Source: Brasenia schreberi
Taxonomy: Eukaryota > Streptophyta > Magnoliopsida > Nymphaeales > Cabombaceae
Assembly (NCBI GenBank): GCA_036023115.1
Contig: JAYKKT010000046.1
Span: 4,920,001-4,984,000, forward strand
Length of the DNA: 64,000 bases
Reading direction: 5' to 3'
The notes under the pieces were generated by a model, which was given only the letters and a program-made list of their open reading frames with translations, had not been told where the DNA came from and did not search any database. Position numbers and translations under genes: made by a program. This document shows, piece after piece, positions 12,991-23,996 of this stretch (the stretch's first letter is position 1; every line of letters begins with the position of its first letter).

Positions 12991-13803
12991 AAGGGAACCA
13001 GTGGGCAAATCAAGAGGAAGAACTCATTTCTGAATGTGCAGTTTTCATATCTTTAACTTGTTCATTCTGTGGATTCACTAGCTTCAACTTGTTCATTATG
13101 TGGATCCATCTTGCGTCGAGCTTTCTTTCATTTGTATCTGTTCCTTTTGGAGCTCAGTTCCTCAGTGTTGATGATCGCTATGTTATGGTGAATCAATTCA
13201 ATGACTACCGGCCCATGCTTTTACGTAGACGTCACCATATTCCTCTAATAGAAATGATTCAACATGAAATTGTTTATCTACCTCACAAGGATACTTTTGC
13301 TTTTACTTTTCTGCCAAAAGAAAGTCCTTTTTATGTACTATTCATGATGGATTATTCTTTGAAGAAATTTATGTGAGAATGATGTGAAATATGTCTTTTT
13401 CATTGTATCATTTTTCGATATTTAACACGTACACACGCTCACACAACCACACAAAAGTTCTTTGGTAAGTTGTTACAGTACAGGGGCTACACTGTAAAAG
13501 ATTTCTGTATAGGAGAAAGGAGCTAAAAGTATTGTTGGTTAACTGTTGTTAATCTATCAGTTATACATTTAAAAGAGTGACCCTCTTTATTCCACATCAA
13601 TATAAAGCTATTGACAGTTTGAACAAACTTCCTTGTCAATGCAGGGTTAGAGTGAAACGCACAAAGGGATTAGTTCTGAAGCATACTTCATTTCTTCTAT
13701 AGTACTAACATGCACTTCGCTTACCTCTTATGTTGGCCTTTCCTATTGTGAAGATGGATTTAAAGAGAGATATTTGCTGGCTTATTAAATATTAAAAGGA
13801 GAT

Positions 13804-13913
13804 TTATATTGAGTTAACTGTTAGCTTGGCAGATGATAGGGCTATACGGAAACAAAGAGTCTATGTAGCCGACCCTGTCTAGTATGGGAAAAGGCTTAGT
13901 TGTTGTTGTAGTA
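13804..13913 (+). mobile_element. Au-like SINE
   Basis: Ends ctagtatgggaaaaggctta then gttgttgttgtag. A diverged 13-bp direct repeat flanks it: attaaaaggagat at 13791-13803 and gataaaaggggat at 13914-13926. Confidence 0.75.
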
Positions 13914-16014
13914 GATAAAAGGGGATAGCTCGCGAAGGATGAAACTGAATTTGATTTTGGATTCTCATATGAATTAAAATAAATAGAGGCTGTATATTTG
14001 TTTTGATAGTTCTTAAGGGTTATTTGAATTTGGAGAAAGTGACGAACATTAAAATTTTCTTGCTGCCACTGTGTTTCTGCAAACATACAAACATCATAGT
14101 CAACCCTGCCTTTCCTGCATTTGTCTTGTAAAGCAAAAATCGGGGCCAACTCTAATGTTCTCGACATCAGTCTGCAGTTTCGCAATTCAAACATGGCTAA
14201 AAGTACCCATCTTCACGTCTTCTTGAAACCTTAGGTCTCCCTCAGAGTGGAGTGGTTGGCGTGGAGCCGCAACAAGAGTCTTCATCTATTTGTGGAGTGG
14301 TTTGCCTGTTGTTATCTGCCTACTCTTTCCACTTTACACATGCTCCCTCCCTATATATATCCATAGGGTAATCTGCACCATCGTTCAGAAATCCAGTGAT
14401 CCAACCCAGATCAGCCACCAGTTGGATCATCAGATATGGCCGGTTCATGCCTGAATCAGCCGAGTCTAATAAGATCTAGATCATGGTTGAGATTATACAT
14501 TTGTATCATTTAATTTTGTGGTTGTCAACTTCATTTCCGGTTTTGATTTTGGTTTTACGACTGAACCGCTTGAAGTTGAACTACCATTTTGAAATTTGTG
14601 AATGAAGAAATTAATGAGAAAACATGGTATCCTAATTTCATTCCTAGGTTTAACAATTACCTATGAGCTGCACTTGATGTGTGCGTGTGTGTGTGTTAGA
14701 GTGAGATAGAGAGAGAGAGAGTTTGATGTGTTCTGGGCTTCATAAAGGTTCACACTTGAGTCTAAATATGCCCGTGTGATCAAATTGACTACGAAAAGAT
14801 TGTCGGAAGAAAAAATACTAAAAGGGTGTGTACCGTATCCTAGATGTGGTTTTCTTTCCGACTGTTGAATGAAGCAATGCCACAGGTTTATAAGTCGATC
14901 ACCAGTCTGAGTAAATGTGTGGCAGCTACTTCTTGGTGCCTAATTTAGCTAAAGTGCCAAGGATAGAAAAAACCAAAATCTCGAAGAGAGAGAGAAAGAG
15001 AAAGCATGAGATCTTGGTTGACACTTTAAGACTAACCTTTGTTTTTCATATATATATATTAAATACATAATATCTTTCAATGCATAATCTTGCATAAACA
15101 TCTCTATCTATCGATTTTTAAGGTAAACGGTGGAAATTTGAATTAAAAATATTATTGTATGTGTACTTTACATTTAAAGCACCATACACTAAATACAAAG
15201 TAATTAAAATCTTCACCATTAGTCTCAAATATCTAATTATGAAGATGTTTATGCACGATTATACACTGAAAGATATTATGCATTTAGGACTCCCTTTCTC
15301 TTATATATATATATATATGCTATGCTTGACGTGGTCGACTTCTAATATGCATAGTATTAGAAACCGGAACTGAACCAGGTCTAGGTCGGTTTTGGTTTGA
15401 GTCAACCTGTTCAGAACTGAGAAAAAAGAACAATATTTTTTTTAAAGAATTAGTGGTTTGAAAATGTTGGTTCTCAATCCAATCCAGTTCCATGAAAAGT
15501 GAAACCTAAACTGTAATGGATTTGGTTTGACTGATTTTGGTTCTTGGCCTGGTTTGGTTCCAGTTGAAACCATACAGCCGGTTCTGAACCGGCCATGTTT
15601 ATGTTTGTCAACAACTAGTTAGTATTGTTACTCAAATCCACAATCTTACTAACTGTAATGGGGATATGCAAATAATATTTACCCCACAATAGGTTGATTG
15701 TATTGTAAATTTTTTAGACAGGAATGGAGCTGGTTCAGATACTAGAGCTGGTCCACAAATCATGTATAGTTGCAGATACATTTTTGTATTGTACATGGAT
15801 GGACTTTTGTTCATTAGATAAAAAAGAATGAAAGGGTTGCCTTTGGAACCTAAGCAACAAACTGTTTTAATGGAGATGTTGCAAAATAATTGCCTTCACA
15901 TGCAAAATATTTAGTGACGAAATCACGTTTTTACATAAAACCAACTGCAAATTACAAAGTTGAGAGTGTGTGTATCAGGCTTAACCTTACTAAGTGACCA
16001 ACCGAGACTTCAAC

Positions 16015-16245
16015 CAAGCCTTTTCCATGCAAAGTGGGTTCGGTTCTTTGGATTCTTAGTAGCTTCACATGCAATGCTGGCATTTAATTCCAGAAAAGAA
16101 AGATGTTTATTGTTTCTTTTCAATATCTTAGACCTTCTTTGCTCATCTAGTTTCTCACATTTTATTCCCGGGGTTAGAAAGTTTTTTTTCTATCAATCGT
16201 CTTCCCCGAAACTGCTCAGCAATTGTTGGACAAGTGGGTAATGTT
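16015..16245 (-). mobile_element. Degraded LINE/SINE 3' end
   Basis: Begins caaccaagccttttccatgc with an altered ggttcggttcttt core. It then continues with sequence resembling the 3' untranslated part of the LINE at 11330 (for example catctagtttctcacatttt). It is too diverged to define borders. Confidence 0.45.
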
Positions 16246-16280
16246 GAGACAAATTCAAACTCGAAAAAGCTTCTTTTTGA

Positions 16281-16340
16281 TTCTTGAAGAACGAGGGATA
16301 AGGGAATTGATTCTTGAAGAACGAGGGATAAGGGAATTGA
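16281..16340. repeat. Perfect 30-bp tandem duplication
   Basis: Two identical 30-bp units lie head to tail (16281-16310, 16311-16340), each beginning ttcttgaagaacgaggg. Seen directly; probably a recent slippage or microhomology duplication. Confidence 0.95.
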
Positions 16341-17274
16341 TTGAAAACCTTCTTATTATAAAATTATAAGATCGTGTTTTGATATGCATTTGAAAAAAAG
16401 AATAATCTTCTCCACATTCAACATGTTTTAGAAGGAATCATCAGGGGCTCCTCCTATCTGATAGCCCGTTTTCTTTGGGTCGTTCTGTGATTGTGGTGGG
16501 TTCTTGGCTTAGATTATATCGACGTGGATTATCTGGGTATTTGAAATCTGATGAAGTTGTGTCAAAAAAAGAAAAAAGAAATAATGTTGTTGGATTACTA
16601 AGAAATTCTTCGATTTTTCCTTTCCAAACTAGTAATTAAGAGTATAAAAGGTGCGTGCTTCATTATCCGACCGAACACTTTGCTAAATTAGATGGGGTCA
16701 AGATGAATTTGGAGAGGGCTGAGGTGGGGCGTCCGCCACAAACCTTCTTAAAGTTTCACACAAAGTATATTCAGTTAATCATGTTTTTTTTATACAACGG
16801 AAGGCAGAACACAAAGTTGGCAATTTTAAAATTTCGGGTGAATGTAGATCCACCACTGATCATACACACAGTTGGCAAAGCACACTCTAGATATTGGTGT
16901 CTGCAAGTTTGTGGGTGCACACACACAGAGACACCAACCACCATATATGTGAGATCTTATCTACTTAAGATCAAAATTGAGTTTCGACTCATGCAGATGG
17001 ATTGCATCTAGCGTCGCTTACATCTAGGGGCTAGCTGCGTTCAGGTTAAATGCAGAAAAATTCGAATCAGCCAGTGCAAGCTCTGAGCTTGCTGCTTTTC
17101 AACAAAGTTGTATCTGTTCTTTCTTTTATCAGATCTAACTGTGGCGACACGAGCTAACTGAAATCGAGAGAGAGAGGCTGCACGTGGTATTGCTAGATTT
17201 CTTGGGTTGGAGTCAAAGAATGTCGCCGTGTGTAGGCGTAGTTGGGAGAGCTTTATGTAACTGGAAAAGGCATG

Positions 17275-17278
<4 letters not shown>

Positions 17279-17309
<31 letters not shown>

Positions 17310-17392
17310 TCATCAGCAGCAAAACGTCTCTCTCTCTCTCTATTATCATTATCAATTCTTCATCAGCAGCGAAACGTTAGGAAAGGTCTTGA
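17279..17392. repeat. CT tracts with a duplicated linker
   Basis: A (CT)n run at 17279-17307 is followed by cttcatcagcagcaaaacgt. A second (CT)n run and a spacer lead to a near copy, cttcatcagcagcgaaacgt. This looks like an imperfect tandem duplication of a CT-tract plus linker unit. Confidence 0.8.
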
Positions 17393-17799
17393 GGGACCAC
17401 GCAGGTGCACATGTTCCTCCTTGCTTGCCTACCCGCCATGCTTAATTGCCTCCTGCTCTCTCTGCCCACCCACCATGCATATCTACTCTGCTGTGCTTCG
17501 CACCCTTTCTTTTCCCAACGCCCCCACACAGACAGAGAGAGAGACGTTTGGTCAATCAATGGGTCAAAGTCAATCAAGTCCCTTCTTCAAGACGACTGCT
17601 TCAATCATGAAACGACCCAAATGCCCTTCTCTTGTTCTCCACTCTCTCCTTGCACCTTCATTCTTCATCCAACTCCATTTCGTGACACCTTCCCACTAAT
17701 AAATCTTTCTCAGCTAACAAATGGTATTAACAAGATAACATCAAAATTATGATTAAATATTCACATAAACACAAAGAGAATAGCTCACCTCACTGGAGG

Positions 17800-17875
17800 A
17801 TCACAACACAAGTTTGATACCCGTTCATGCTGGCTTGGGCCTCTCAATTGTACTAAAAAACAAAATACACCATAA
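17800..17875 (+). mobile_element. SINE fragment (tRNA-type, gcatctggctt family)
   Basis: Contains gtttgatacccg (B-box-like), then catgctggcttgggcctc and tcaattgtac followed by an A-rich run. It resembles the copies at 36867-36984 and 54845-54965. Confidence 0.5.
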
Positions 17876-18299
17876 TTCACTCAATCTAGTGTGAGAAAAG
17901 TCTTGTTTTGTTCTCTTACTGATTAAAAGAAACACAAACTTCAGTTAAATTGCTGACTCAGTTTGAACACCTCTTATGTGCAGTGCAACAAACTTAGTAG
18001 CTTCTGTCAAAAGTCGAGCATTAGGAAGGAATTTCAGGTCATCTTGTAAGTGAGACTCACTGAAGCTGCAGAGCCAGTGAAGAATATATGTATTAAAAAA
18101 GAATTAGGTAGAGTGCGAAGTTGAGTATAAAATCACTTTTGTGATAATAAAACGAAAGCAACGTTAGGCTTGTAAGGCTCCTCACACTGTTCCTACTCAG
18201 GTTGGCGCATGCTCGCAACATGGATGCTGTCCAACCTATAAAAAAATAAAGCTAGGAAACAAAAACCGGATGTCACGTTCTTATAATGGTGGGAGTTGG

Positions 18300-18480
18300 C
18301 TTCTAGATGGTTGCTTCATTCAAGTGGTGCGGCATTGATTCCCCTTAAGCAAGGTCTCGAGTTCGAATCTTGCGAACTGAAAAACCCGGTGTTGGAAGAG
18401 CATTATCCCATAGTTGGGCTGACCCGATTTGAACCGGATTAGTCGGGATCCTTCGGGCTTATGGATGCCGATGGTGTACT
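18300..18480 (+). mobile_element. tRNA-derived SINE
   Basis: Shows an A-box-like region (aagtggtgcggcattgattc), a B box (ctcgagttcgaatcttg), and the downstream motif gggctgacccgatttgaacc / ggattagtcgggatcc seen in many plant SINEs. No clear target duplication was identified. It has no cloverleaf and is not a tRNA gene. Confidence 0.65.
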
Positions 18481-19371
18481 TCATGAGAGAAAACATCCAG
18501 GTAATAGTTGGTTGGATGCTTTTTTTTTGTTGAGCTCATTGGAAAGTCAGCTGGGTTAATAGGGGATGAACGACTCAACATGAACTTATTAAGGTTAACG
18601 CAAGAACAAAACCAAACCTTCACCTGAGTCCTTAACTTTATTCCTAGTGGCAATGGTGGTTGGTCTAGCTTCTTACTAGCATTTAACTTTAAAAGATCAA
18701 GATAATGTTTTACTGTGTTCTTTCAACAAGTGTCTTATTGTTTCTTTGCAATATTTTTAAGTTCATCATCTAATTTATCATGACTTTCTAACAAAATTCA
18801 GGCCTCCTTAAATGCTTAGACCTCTTGAAACTTGAAGATTTTTTGCATATTTTAGAACTTCCATTGAGGAAATAAACCTCAGCAAAGTAAAAATCGAGTC
18901 CTTTAACGCCATATTCATGGTAAAACTGAAAGCAGTATCAATTTGACATATATTTACCAGCTAAACAATTGAAACCAGTTTATATCTCCTCTCAATCAAC
19001 TATAAGTGACGAGTCACAACTCATGAGAACTTGATGCAGCTCATACCAGCTCCTGAACAAGCCAACCGATCACCACACCAAAAACAAAGAAAAAGAGCGA
19101 ATTCACAGAGAGGGAGAGGGAGTGTGTGTGTTACTGGTGGATGGTGATTAGAGTACAACAGAACAGTGTGTTCTCCGACATGCCTCGATGACACCAACTG
19201 TGCGACCGGTACATGTTAATACACGCAACGACGAAAATTCTGCCCACCCCAATAAAATTCCTTCCTCACTCCCCCTCTTCCTCCTGCTGCAACCCCGCTA
19301 TTATGATTTATGCCCCTCATCGCCCTCGTGATCTCTCTCTCTTTCGTGGCTTTTGATCCCAACAACACAAC

Positions 19372-19372
<1 letters not shown>

Positions 19373-19409
<37 letters not shown>
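19373..19409. repeat. (CT)n microsatellite in the SCARECROW leader
   Basis: An uninterrupted CT run lies about 320 bp upstream of the first in-frame ATG of SCARECROW. CT-rich tracts are common in plant 5' leaders and near transcription start sites, so a promoter or leader role is possible but not shown. Confidence 0.9.
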
Positions 19410-19412
<3 letters not shown>

Positions 19413-19728
19413 GTATATCTTTTGATTGATTTCAGAATCCCAACAAGAGGAAGAACAAAGAGCTAAATGGCGCATGCCCCCGCTGGCTGCCCCCTAATCT
19501 CACTCCTACCTCTCTTTTTTGTTTGTGTCTCAATTATTTTTACTTGAAATGACAGGAAGAATCCGCGCAGTCGTGTCCGAATGCAGCCACCGTTTTCCGC
19601 CTTGTCGTCCTTTGATGATCATCAAATCCGACTCCCCCTCCGTTTAACTGCATGTGTTTGCACGCCCCTCCCCTTGGACTCTTCTGTCCGCTCTTCTCTA
19701 CACCCCCCCGTTATTCCCTCCTCCCCTC

Positions 19729-22029
19729 ATGGCCGCTGGTTCTGTTACGACGCTCGGACCAAACGATACCTTCCTTTCTTCTTCTTCACTTGTTAGCTAC
19801 TGTTCCTGCCCGATAATGGCCTCACGCAAGCGCACCGCGTCGGAAATGGACCTTCCGTCCGGTCCCGCAAACGCCAACACGACTACCGTTATTCCTGCCT
19901 CTGCTTCGCCGACTCCGGTATCCTCATCTCAGAGGTCTCTCCGGCGATTTGGAACGGGTCAGTACGTTGTTGACGCACAGATTGCAGAACCAAGATGGTG
20001 GTTTTCGCAGCAGGAGTTGGATCAAGCTCCTGGCCTGTTGGGGGTCTCCGTTTGGCAACCTTCGGACATGTTGTTCCCGACTCCTGTGTCCCAGTTTCCT
20101 CGCCAACACCACCTTCCTGCTATTCCCAACTTCCCCATCAACGATCCTTTCGAACAGCCGGCCGCCCTTCCGTCGTTACCCTTGCCGTCGATGCTGTTGC
20201 CGAGTTTTTGTACCGGACAAGTAGTCCATCCGGCTGATCTAGCGGACAACAAGCCGGGGAACGCACTCGTTCCCTTGCCTCCTCCTCCGCCTTGTAATTT
20301 AGCGATGGATGAATCTACACAAACCGCGAATACTGCCTGGGTCGATGGTATCATCAAGGACTTGATTCACTCGTCGATGAACGTCTCCATTCCCCAACTT
20401 GTTCAAAGCGTCCGAGAAATCATACACCCGTGCAACCCCGGCCTCGCGCTTCTTATCGAGCAAAGGCTCCGGTCGCTGACGGATTATCCAAGCGAAGTTG
20501 TTCTCGGCGCCGGAAGCAGTAGGAAGAAAAGAGATTTCTACCCTTTGGTGGATGATTACCCTGCGGCGCCGGTGGATCATCAACTCAATCACCCCGCTGC
20601 TCCTTTGGTGAGCTTCAAAGAGGGAACAACGTCGTCCTACGCAGCGAACACCGGACCGGCATCTCCCCATCTATCCTTGCAATACCATTCATCTCCTGAT
20701 CAGCAAAGAATGCTAGCTGCCGCTTCCGTCGCAGCCAACACGACGTCGTCTTCTGGACAGTTACCACCTGTCTCAAACGAGAAGTCTCCGTCCGACGATC
20801 GTCATCAACACCAAGAGTCTTCCAAGAGCATGACCACCAACACCACCTTAAGCGAGCAGCAACAGCGAAAACGGGACGAAGAGGGTTTGCATCTTCTGAC
20901 GCTTCTTCTTCAATGCGCGGAAGCCGTGTCCGCGGACAATTTGGACGAAGCAAACAGGATGCTTTTGGAGATTAGCGAGCTCTCCACGCCCTTTGGCTCT
21001 TCGGCGCAGCGCGTCGCCGCTTACTTCTCGGCAGCCATGTCGGCCCGGCTCATTAGCACCCACCTCGGCGTCTACGCGCCCTTGCCTGCGTGCACCCACA
21101 GCCAGAAGATCGTCGCCGCGTTCCAAGTCTTCAATGGCATCAGCCCCCTAGTCAAATTCTCTCATTTCACGGCGAACCAGGCCATTCAGGAAGCGTTTGA
21201 AAGGGAGGACAGGGTGCACATAATCGACCTCGACATCATGCAAGGTCTCCAATGGCCCGGTCTCTTCCACATCCTCGCTTCCCGTCCCGGCGGCCCGCCA
21301 CTCGTTCGTCTGACCGGAATCGGGTGTTCGATGGAATCGTTGGACGCCACGGGAAAGCGATTGTCCGACTTCGCCGAGACTCTCGGTCTGCCGTTTGAGT
21401 TCATTCCCGTCGCCGATAAAGTCGGCGATCTCGATCCGGACCGAGTACGGATGAGCAAAGGCGATGCCGTGGCCGTTCATTGGTCGCGCCACTCGCTCTA
21501 CGACGTCACCGGGTCCGACCGTAATGCCATGTGGGTGGTGCAGCGCCTCCAGCCCAAGGTGGTCACATTGGTCGAACAAGACGTCGGGCACGCCGGATCG
21601 TTCCTGGCCCGATTCGTCGAGGCGATACATTACTACTCGGCCATCTTCGACTCGCTCGGCGCCAGCTACTCTGAGGACAGCGAGGAGCGCCACGCCGTGG
21701 AGGAGGACTTGTTGTCGAGGGAAATTCGGAACATTTTGGCCGTCGGCGGGCCGGGCCGGACCGGAGAAGTGAGGTTTAAGAGCTGGAGGGAAAAGATGAG
21801 AGATGCCGGTTTTCGGGTCATGTCGCTGGCCGGAAATGCAGCCACTCAAGCGACGCTTCTCTTGGGAATGTTTCCGAGCGATGGGTATACGTTAGTGGAA
21901 GAGAAGGGAATGCTGAAGCTCGGATGGAAGGATCTGTGTTTGCTTACGGCGTCAGCTTGGAGACAGCCAACCATCACCGCCATGCCACCTCCCACTGCCC
22001 ATCACCATCTTCACCACCAACTCTCTTAA
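19729..22029 (+). CDS. SCR: SCARECROW GRAS transcription factor, 766 aa, single exon
   Basis: This nuclear regulator works with SHORT-ROOT to specify endodermis/ground tissue and maintain the root stem-cell niche. The frame is open from 19648 (stop at 19645). The first in-frame ATG is 19729. A second ATG at 19816 gives [11 protein letters not shown], which aligns with the VRKRLASEM start region of known SCR proteins, so it may be the true start (737 aa). After a low-complexity N-terminus comes the SCR-specific block [13 protein letters not shown]...[14 protein letters not shown] (about residues 204-235 of the long form). The GRAS domain runs from about residue 385: LHR I ([20 protein letters not shown]), VHIID at about 496 ([18 protein letters not shown]), a PFYRE-type region ([16 protein letters not shown]) and C-terminal SAW (LTASAWRQP). 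There are no frame breaks. GC content is clearly higher than in flanking DNA. Well-known SCR genes carry an intron in the coding region; none is visible here. Confidence 0.96.
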   Translation: MAAGSVTTLGPNDTFLSSSSLVSYCSCPIMASRKRTASEMDLPSGPANANTTTVIPASASPTPVSSSQRSLRRFGTGQYVVDAQIAEPRWWFSQQELDQAPGLLGVSVWQPSDMLFPTPVSQFPRQHHLPAIPNFPINDPFEQPAALPSLPLPSMLLPSFCTGQVVHPADLADNKPGNALVPLPPPPPCNLAMDESTQTANTAWVDGIIKDLIHSSMNVSIPQLVQSVREIIHPCNPGLALLIEQRLRSLTDYPSEVVLGAGSSRKKRDFYPLVDDYPAAPVDHQLNHPAAPLVSFKEGTTSSYAANTGPASPHLSLQYHSSPDQQRMLAAASVAANTTSSSGQLPPVSNEKSPSDDRHQHQESSKSMTTNTTLSEQQQRKRDEEGLHLLTLLLQCAEAVSADNLDEANRMLLEISELSTPFGSSAQRVAAYFSAAMSARLISTHLGVYAPLPACTHSQKIVAAFQVFNGISPLVKFSHFTANQAIQEAFEREDRVHIIDLDIMQGLQWPGLFHILASRPGGPPLVRLTGIGCSMESLDATGKRLSDFAETLGLPFEFIPVADKVGDLDPDRVRMSKGDAVAVHWSRHSLYDVTGSDRNAMWVVQRLQPKVVTLVEQDVGHAGSFLARFVEAIHYYSAIFDSLGASYSEDSEERHAVEEDLLSREIRNILAVGGPGRTGEVRFKSWREKMRDAGFRVMSLAGNAATQATLLLGMFPSDGYTLVEEKGMLKLGWKDLCLLTASAWRQPTITAMPPPTAHHHLHHQLS

Positions 22030-23996
22030 CTAGAATCTTGCTTCCCCTTGCTCTTCTCGAATAGAATTTATGACCTTTCAGGTAAGGTAAATAGCAAAAG
22101 TTCAAGTTTGTTTTTCGCCGGCAACGTCATTGTTTTCTTTCTGGTTCATCTTGATCATTCAGCTTGGTTACTGTGTCCCAGCTTTTCTCTGCTTGAATGC
22201 TGATTGGTGCTGGCTGGCTTTTGTGGGGTTTCTTTCAGGTATCGATTGAGTTCGTCGGATGAGATTCGATGGTTGGAGTGGTGATGATCTCTGTCCGATG
22301 CAATGAAGTTGGTTGTATCTCTCAACCAAAGGTTTGAACGAAGGGAAGGGAAATTCGGTAGTAGGCTGGTAGCGCAGCTGAAGGGATCAGAGGCGACAAT
22401 GTAAATCGGTATTAATTAGGATCTGAACGTATTTCATTTCGCATTTTTTCGATATGCTGTTCGATCATTCTGTCTCTAAATAGAAAAGAATTGACTTTGT
22501 TTTGTCTTCCTCCGAGTAAGGATCATGGTTTAGAGAGCATGGATGTCGTTCATTAGTGGTGATGAACGGCACCCATGAGAGAAACGTCTTTTGGTGCTTT
22601 ATTGACCGAACGTACTGATTGTGTTATCATGAGCACGGAAGCTTTGAAAGCTTTCATGGCTTCTATCAGAGGCCTTAGCGCTTTGCATCAATGGCGATTA
22701 AAGCCCGAGTGTTGTAGATCAACGGCATCGGATAGAGTACCATCTTCGATCTTCTTCCTTTTAGATGATGCGCCTCTTTTACTGCTTTTTGTTGGATCGA
22801 TCGATAATTAGCGCCTTTTGATCTCTGATCTCTCGTGAAGGTCAGAGAGACGTTCTTCCCTCTTTTTTTAACTTCATTAGTTTATCGTGCAACCTCGGGA
22901 TTCACGTACGTCTTTCGTGTACGACCTAAAGTCAAAGGCTTTTTTCCTTCACTTTTTGGCAAAACTTAGTCTACAGATCCTTAAGATTCTTCAAACAAAG
23001 CGTGGTTGCCTTCTCGAGAAGGCAATTTGGAACCCCATGTTTTCTTTTAATAAAATCTGCGCTTAAAAGTTTGATATGGATTATCTTATTACTATACATA
23101 AAAAGTAGACTATGATTATGTTAATATATGTATATAATATGTATATATATATATATTATGCTACATATCTCTAGATATATATCGTTTTACTTTGTGGTTT
23201 TTTATTTTTTTGAGGAAAATATTTTAATTAGTAAATTTAGTTCATAGGGGGATGGTTAGGGTTTGCCTGAGTGGATCTGTCTGGCTGAGGTGCCTTTTAT
23301 CGTCGACACTGTTTCATTGAAAAGATGAGACCCTGGAATGAGTGCGTTGTGGCATCACGTGAAGGAAGGAAGCTGGTCTTGCAAATCGTGCAACGTTGCG
23401 TATTAACACGTCTGTGCATGTGACTCAGTGTCACGTCCATTTCGAAATTATGAACCGACGAACAAGTGCGTCCGTAGCTGCCATGGCTGCTTTTACTTGG
23501 ACCACTCCTCTCTCTCGCGCGCGCGTTGGCAAGACGATCACACCCACATCTTTTTCCTTCCCTTGTTTGTGTTATCTGCAGGAAATCACATCGGTTGTTT
23601 ATCTGTAACTGTTGGTTTTGATGTCACTCGCCATTCGATTGGAGCTTGATATGGGATGAGATTGTACACTGCTACTTATTAAGGATTTGATGGACTTTGC
23701 TTTCTGAAACTAACGATATCGAAACCTTTGATAGAATGTATTTGTGGCAACTTCTTGGGGCTCACTGTATCACACTTTAGAGGCAGCGAAGAGAGCATGG
23801 ATGTGATATTCTCATTTAGATGGTTTAGATGGTATGAGCCAAGGCACAACATAATGGCAACTTAAGAATCCTACATTTGCTTTGGCATTGGTTATCATGG
23901 GTTATAAGTTTATTAGCTACTTTGCATGTTAAAAAGCATGCACAATTCAAAGGAAGAAATGGCATCCAAACCTGAACTTATGCAATGGAGCACACT
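22030..23996. other. Convergent intergenic region between SCARECROW and the TLC gene
   Basis: Holds the 3' UTRs of the two tail-to-tail genes. AT-rich from about 23040, with a TA-rich stretch near 23120-23200. The short open frames (22575-22811, 23396-23649) show no recognisable domains. I looked here for the missing C-terminal TLC exon on the minus strand and did not find it. Confidence 0.6.

Larger units (their letters stand above)
12991..19728. other. Intergenic region upstream of SCARECROW
   Basis: No complete gene seen. It contains the 3' UTR of the GOLD-domain gene, a SINE at about 13804-13913, a degraded LINE 3' end near 16015-16245, a perfect 30-bp tandem duplication (16281-16340), CT microsatellites, SINE pieces near 17800 and a tRNA-derived SINE at about 18300-18480. 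An open frame runs on past the GOLD gene stop to 13376 in the same register as a retained intron and the post-stop sequence; I do not call it a gene. Confidence 0.6.

Noticed and set aside
16655..17699. Several 100-170-codon overlapping frames upstream of SCARECROW
   Set aside because: They overlap on both strands, are driven by CT repeats and show no conserved motif.
21148..21849. 233-codon open frame on the minus strand across SCARECROW
   Set aside because: It is antisense to the GRAS domain in GC-rich coding sequence and has no domain of its own; the plus-strand frame is unmistakably SCR.
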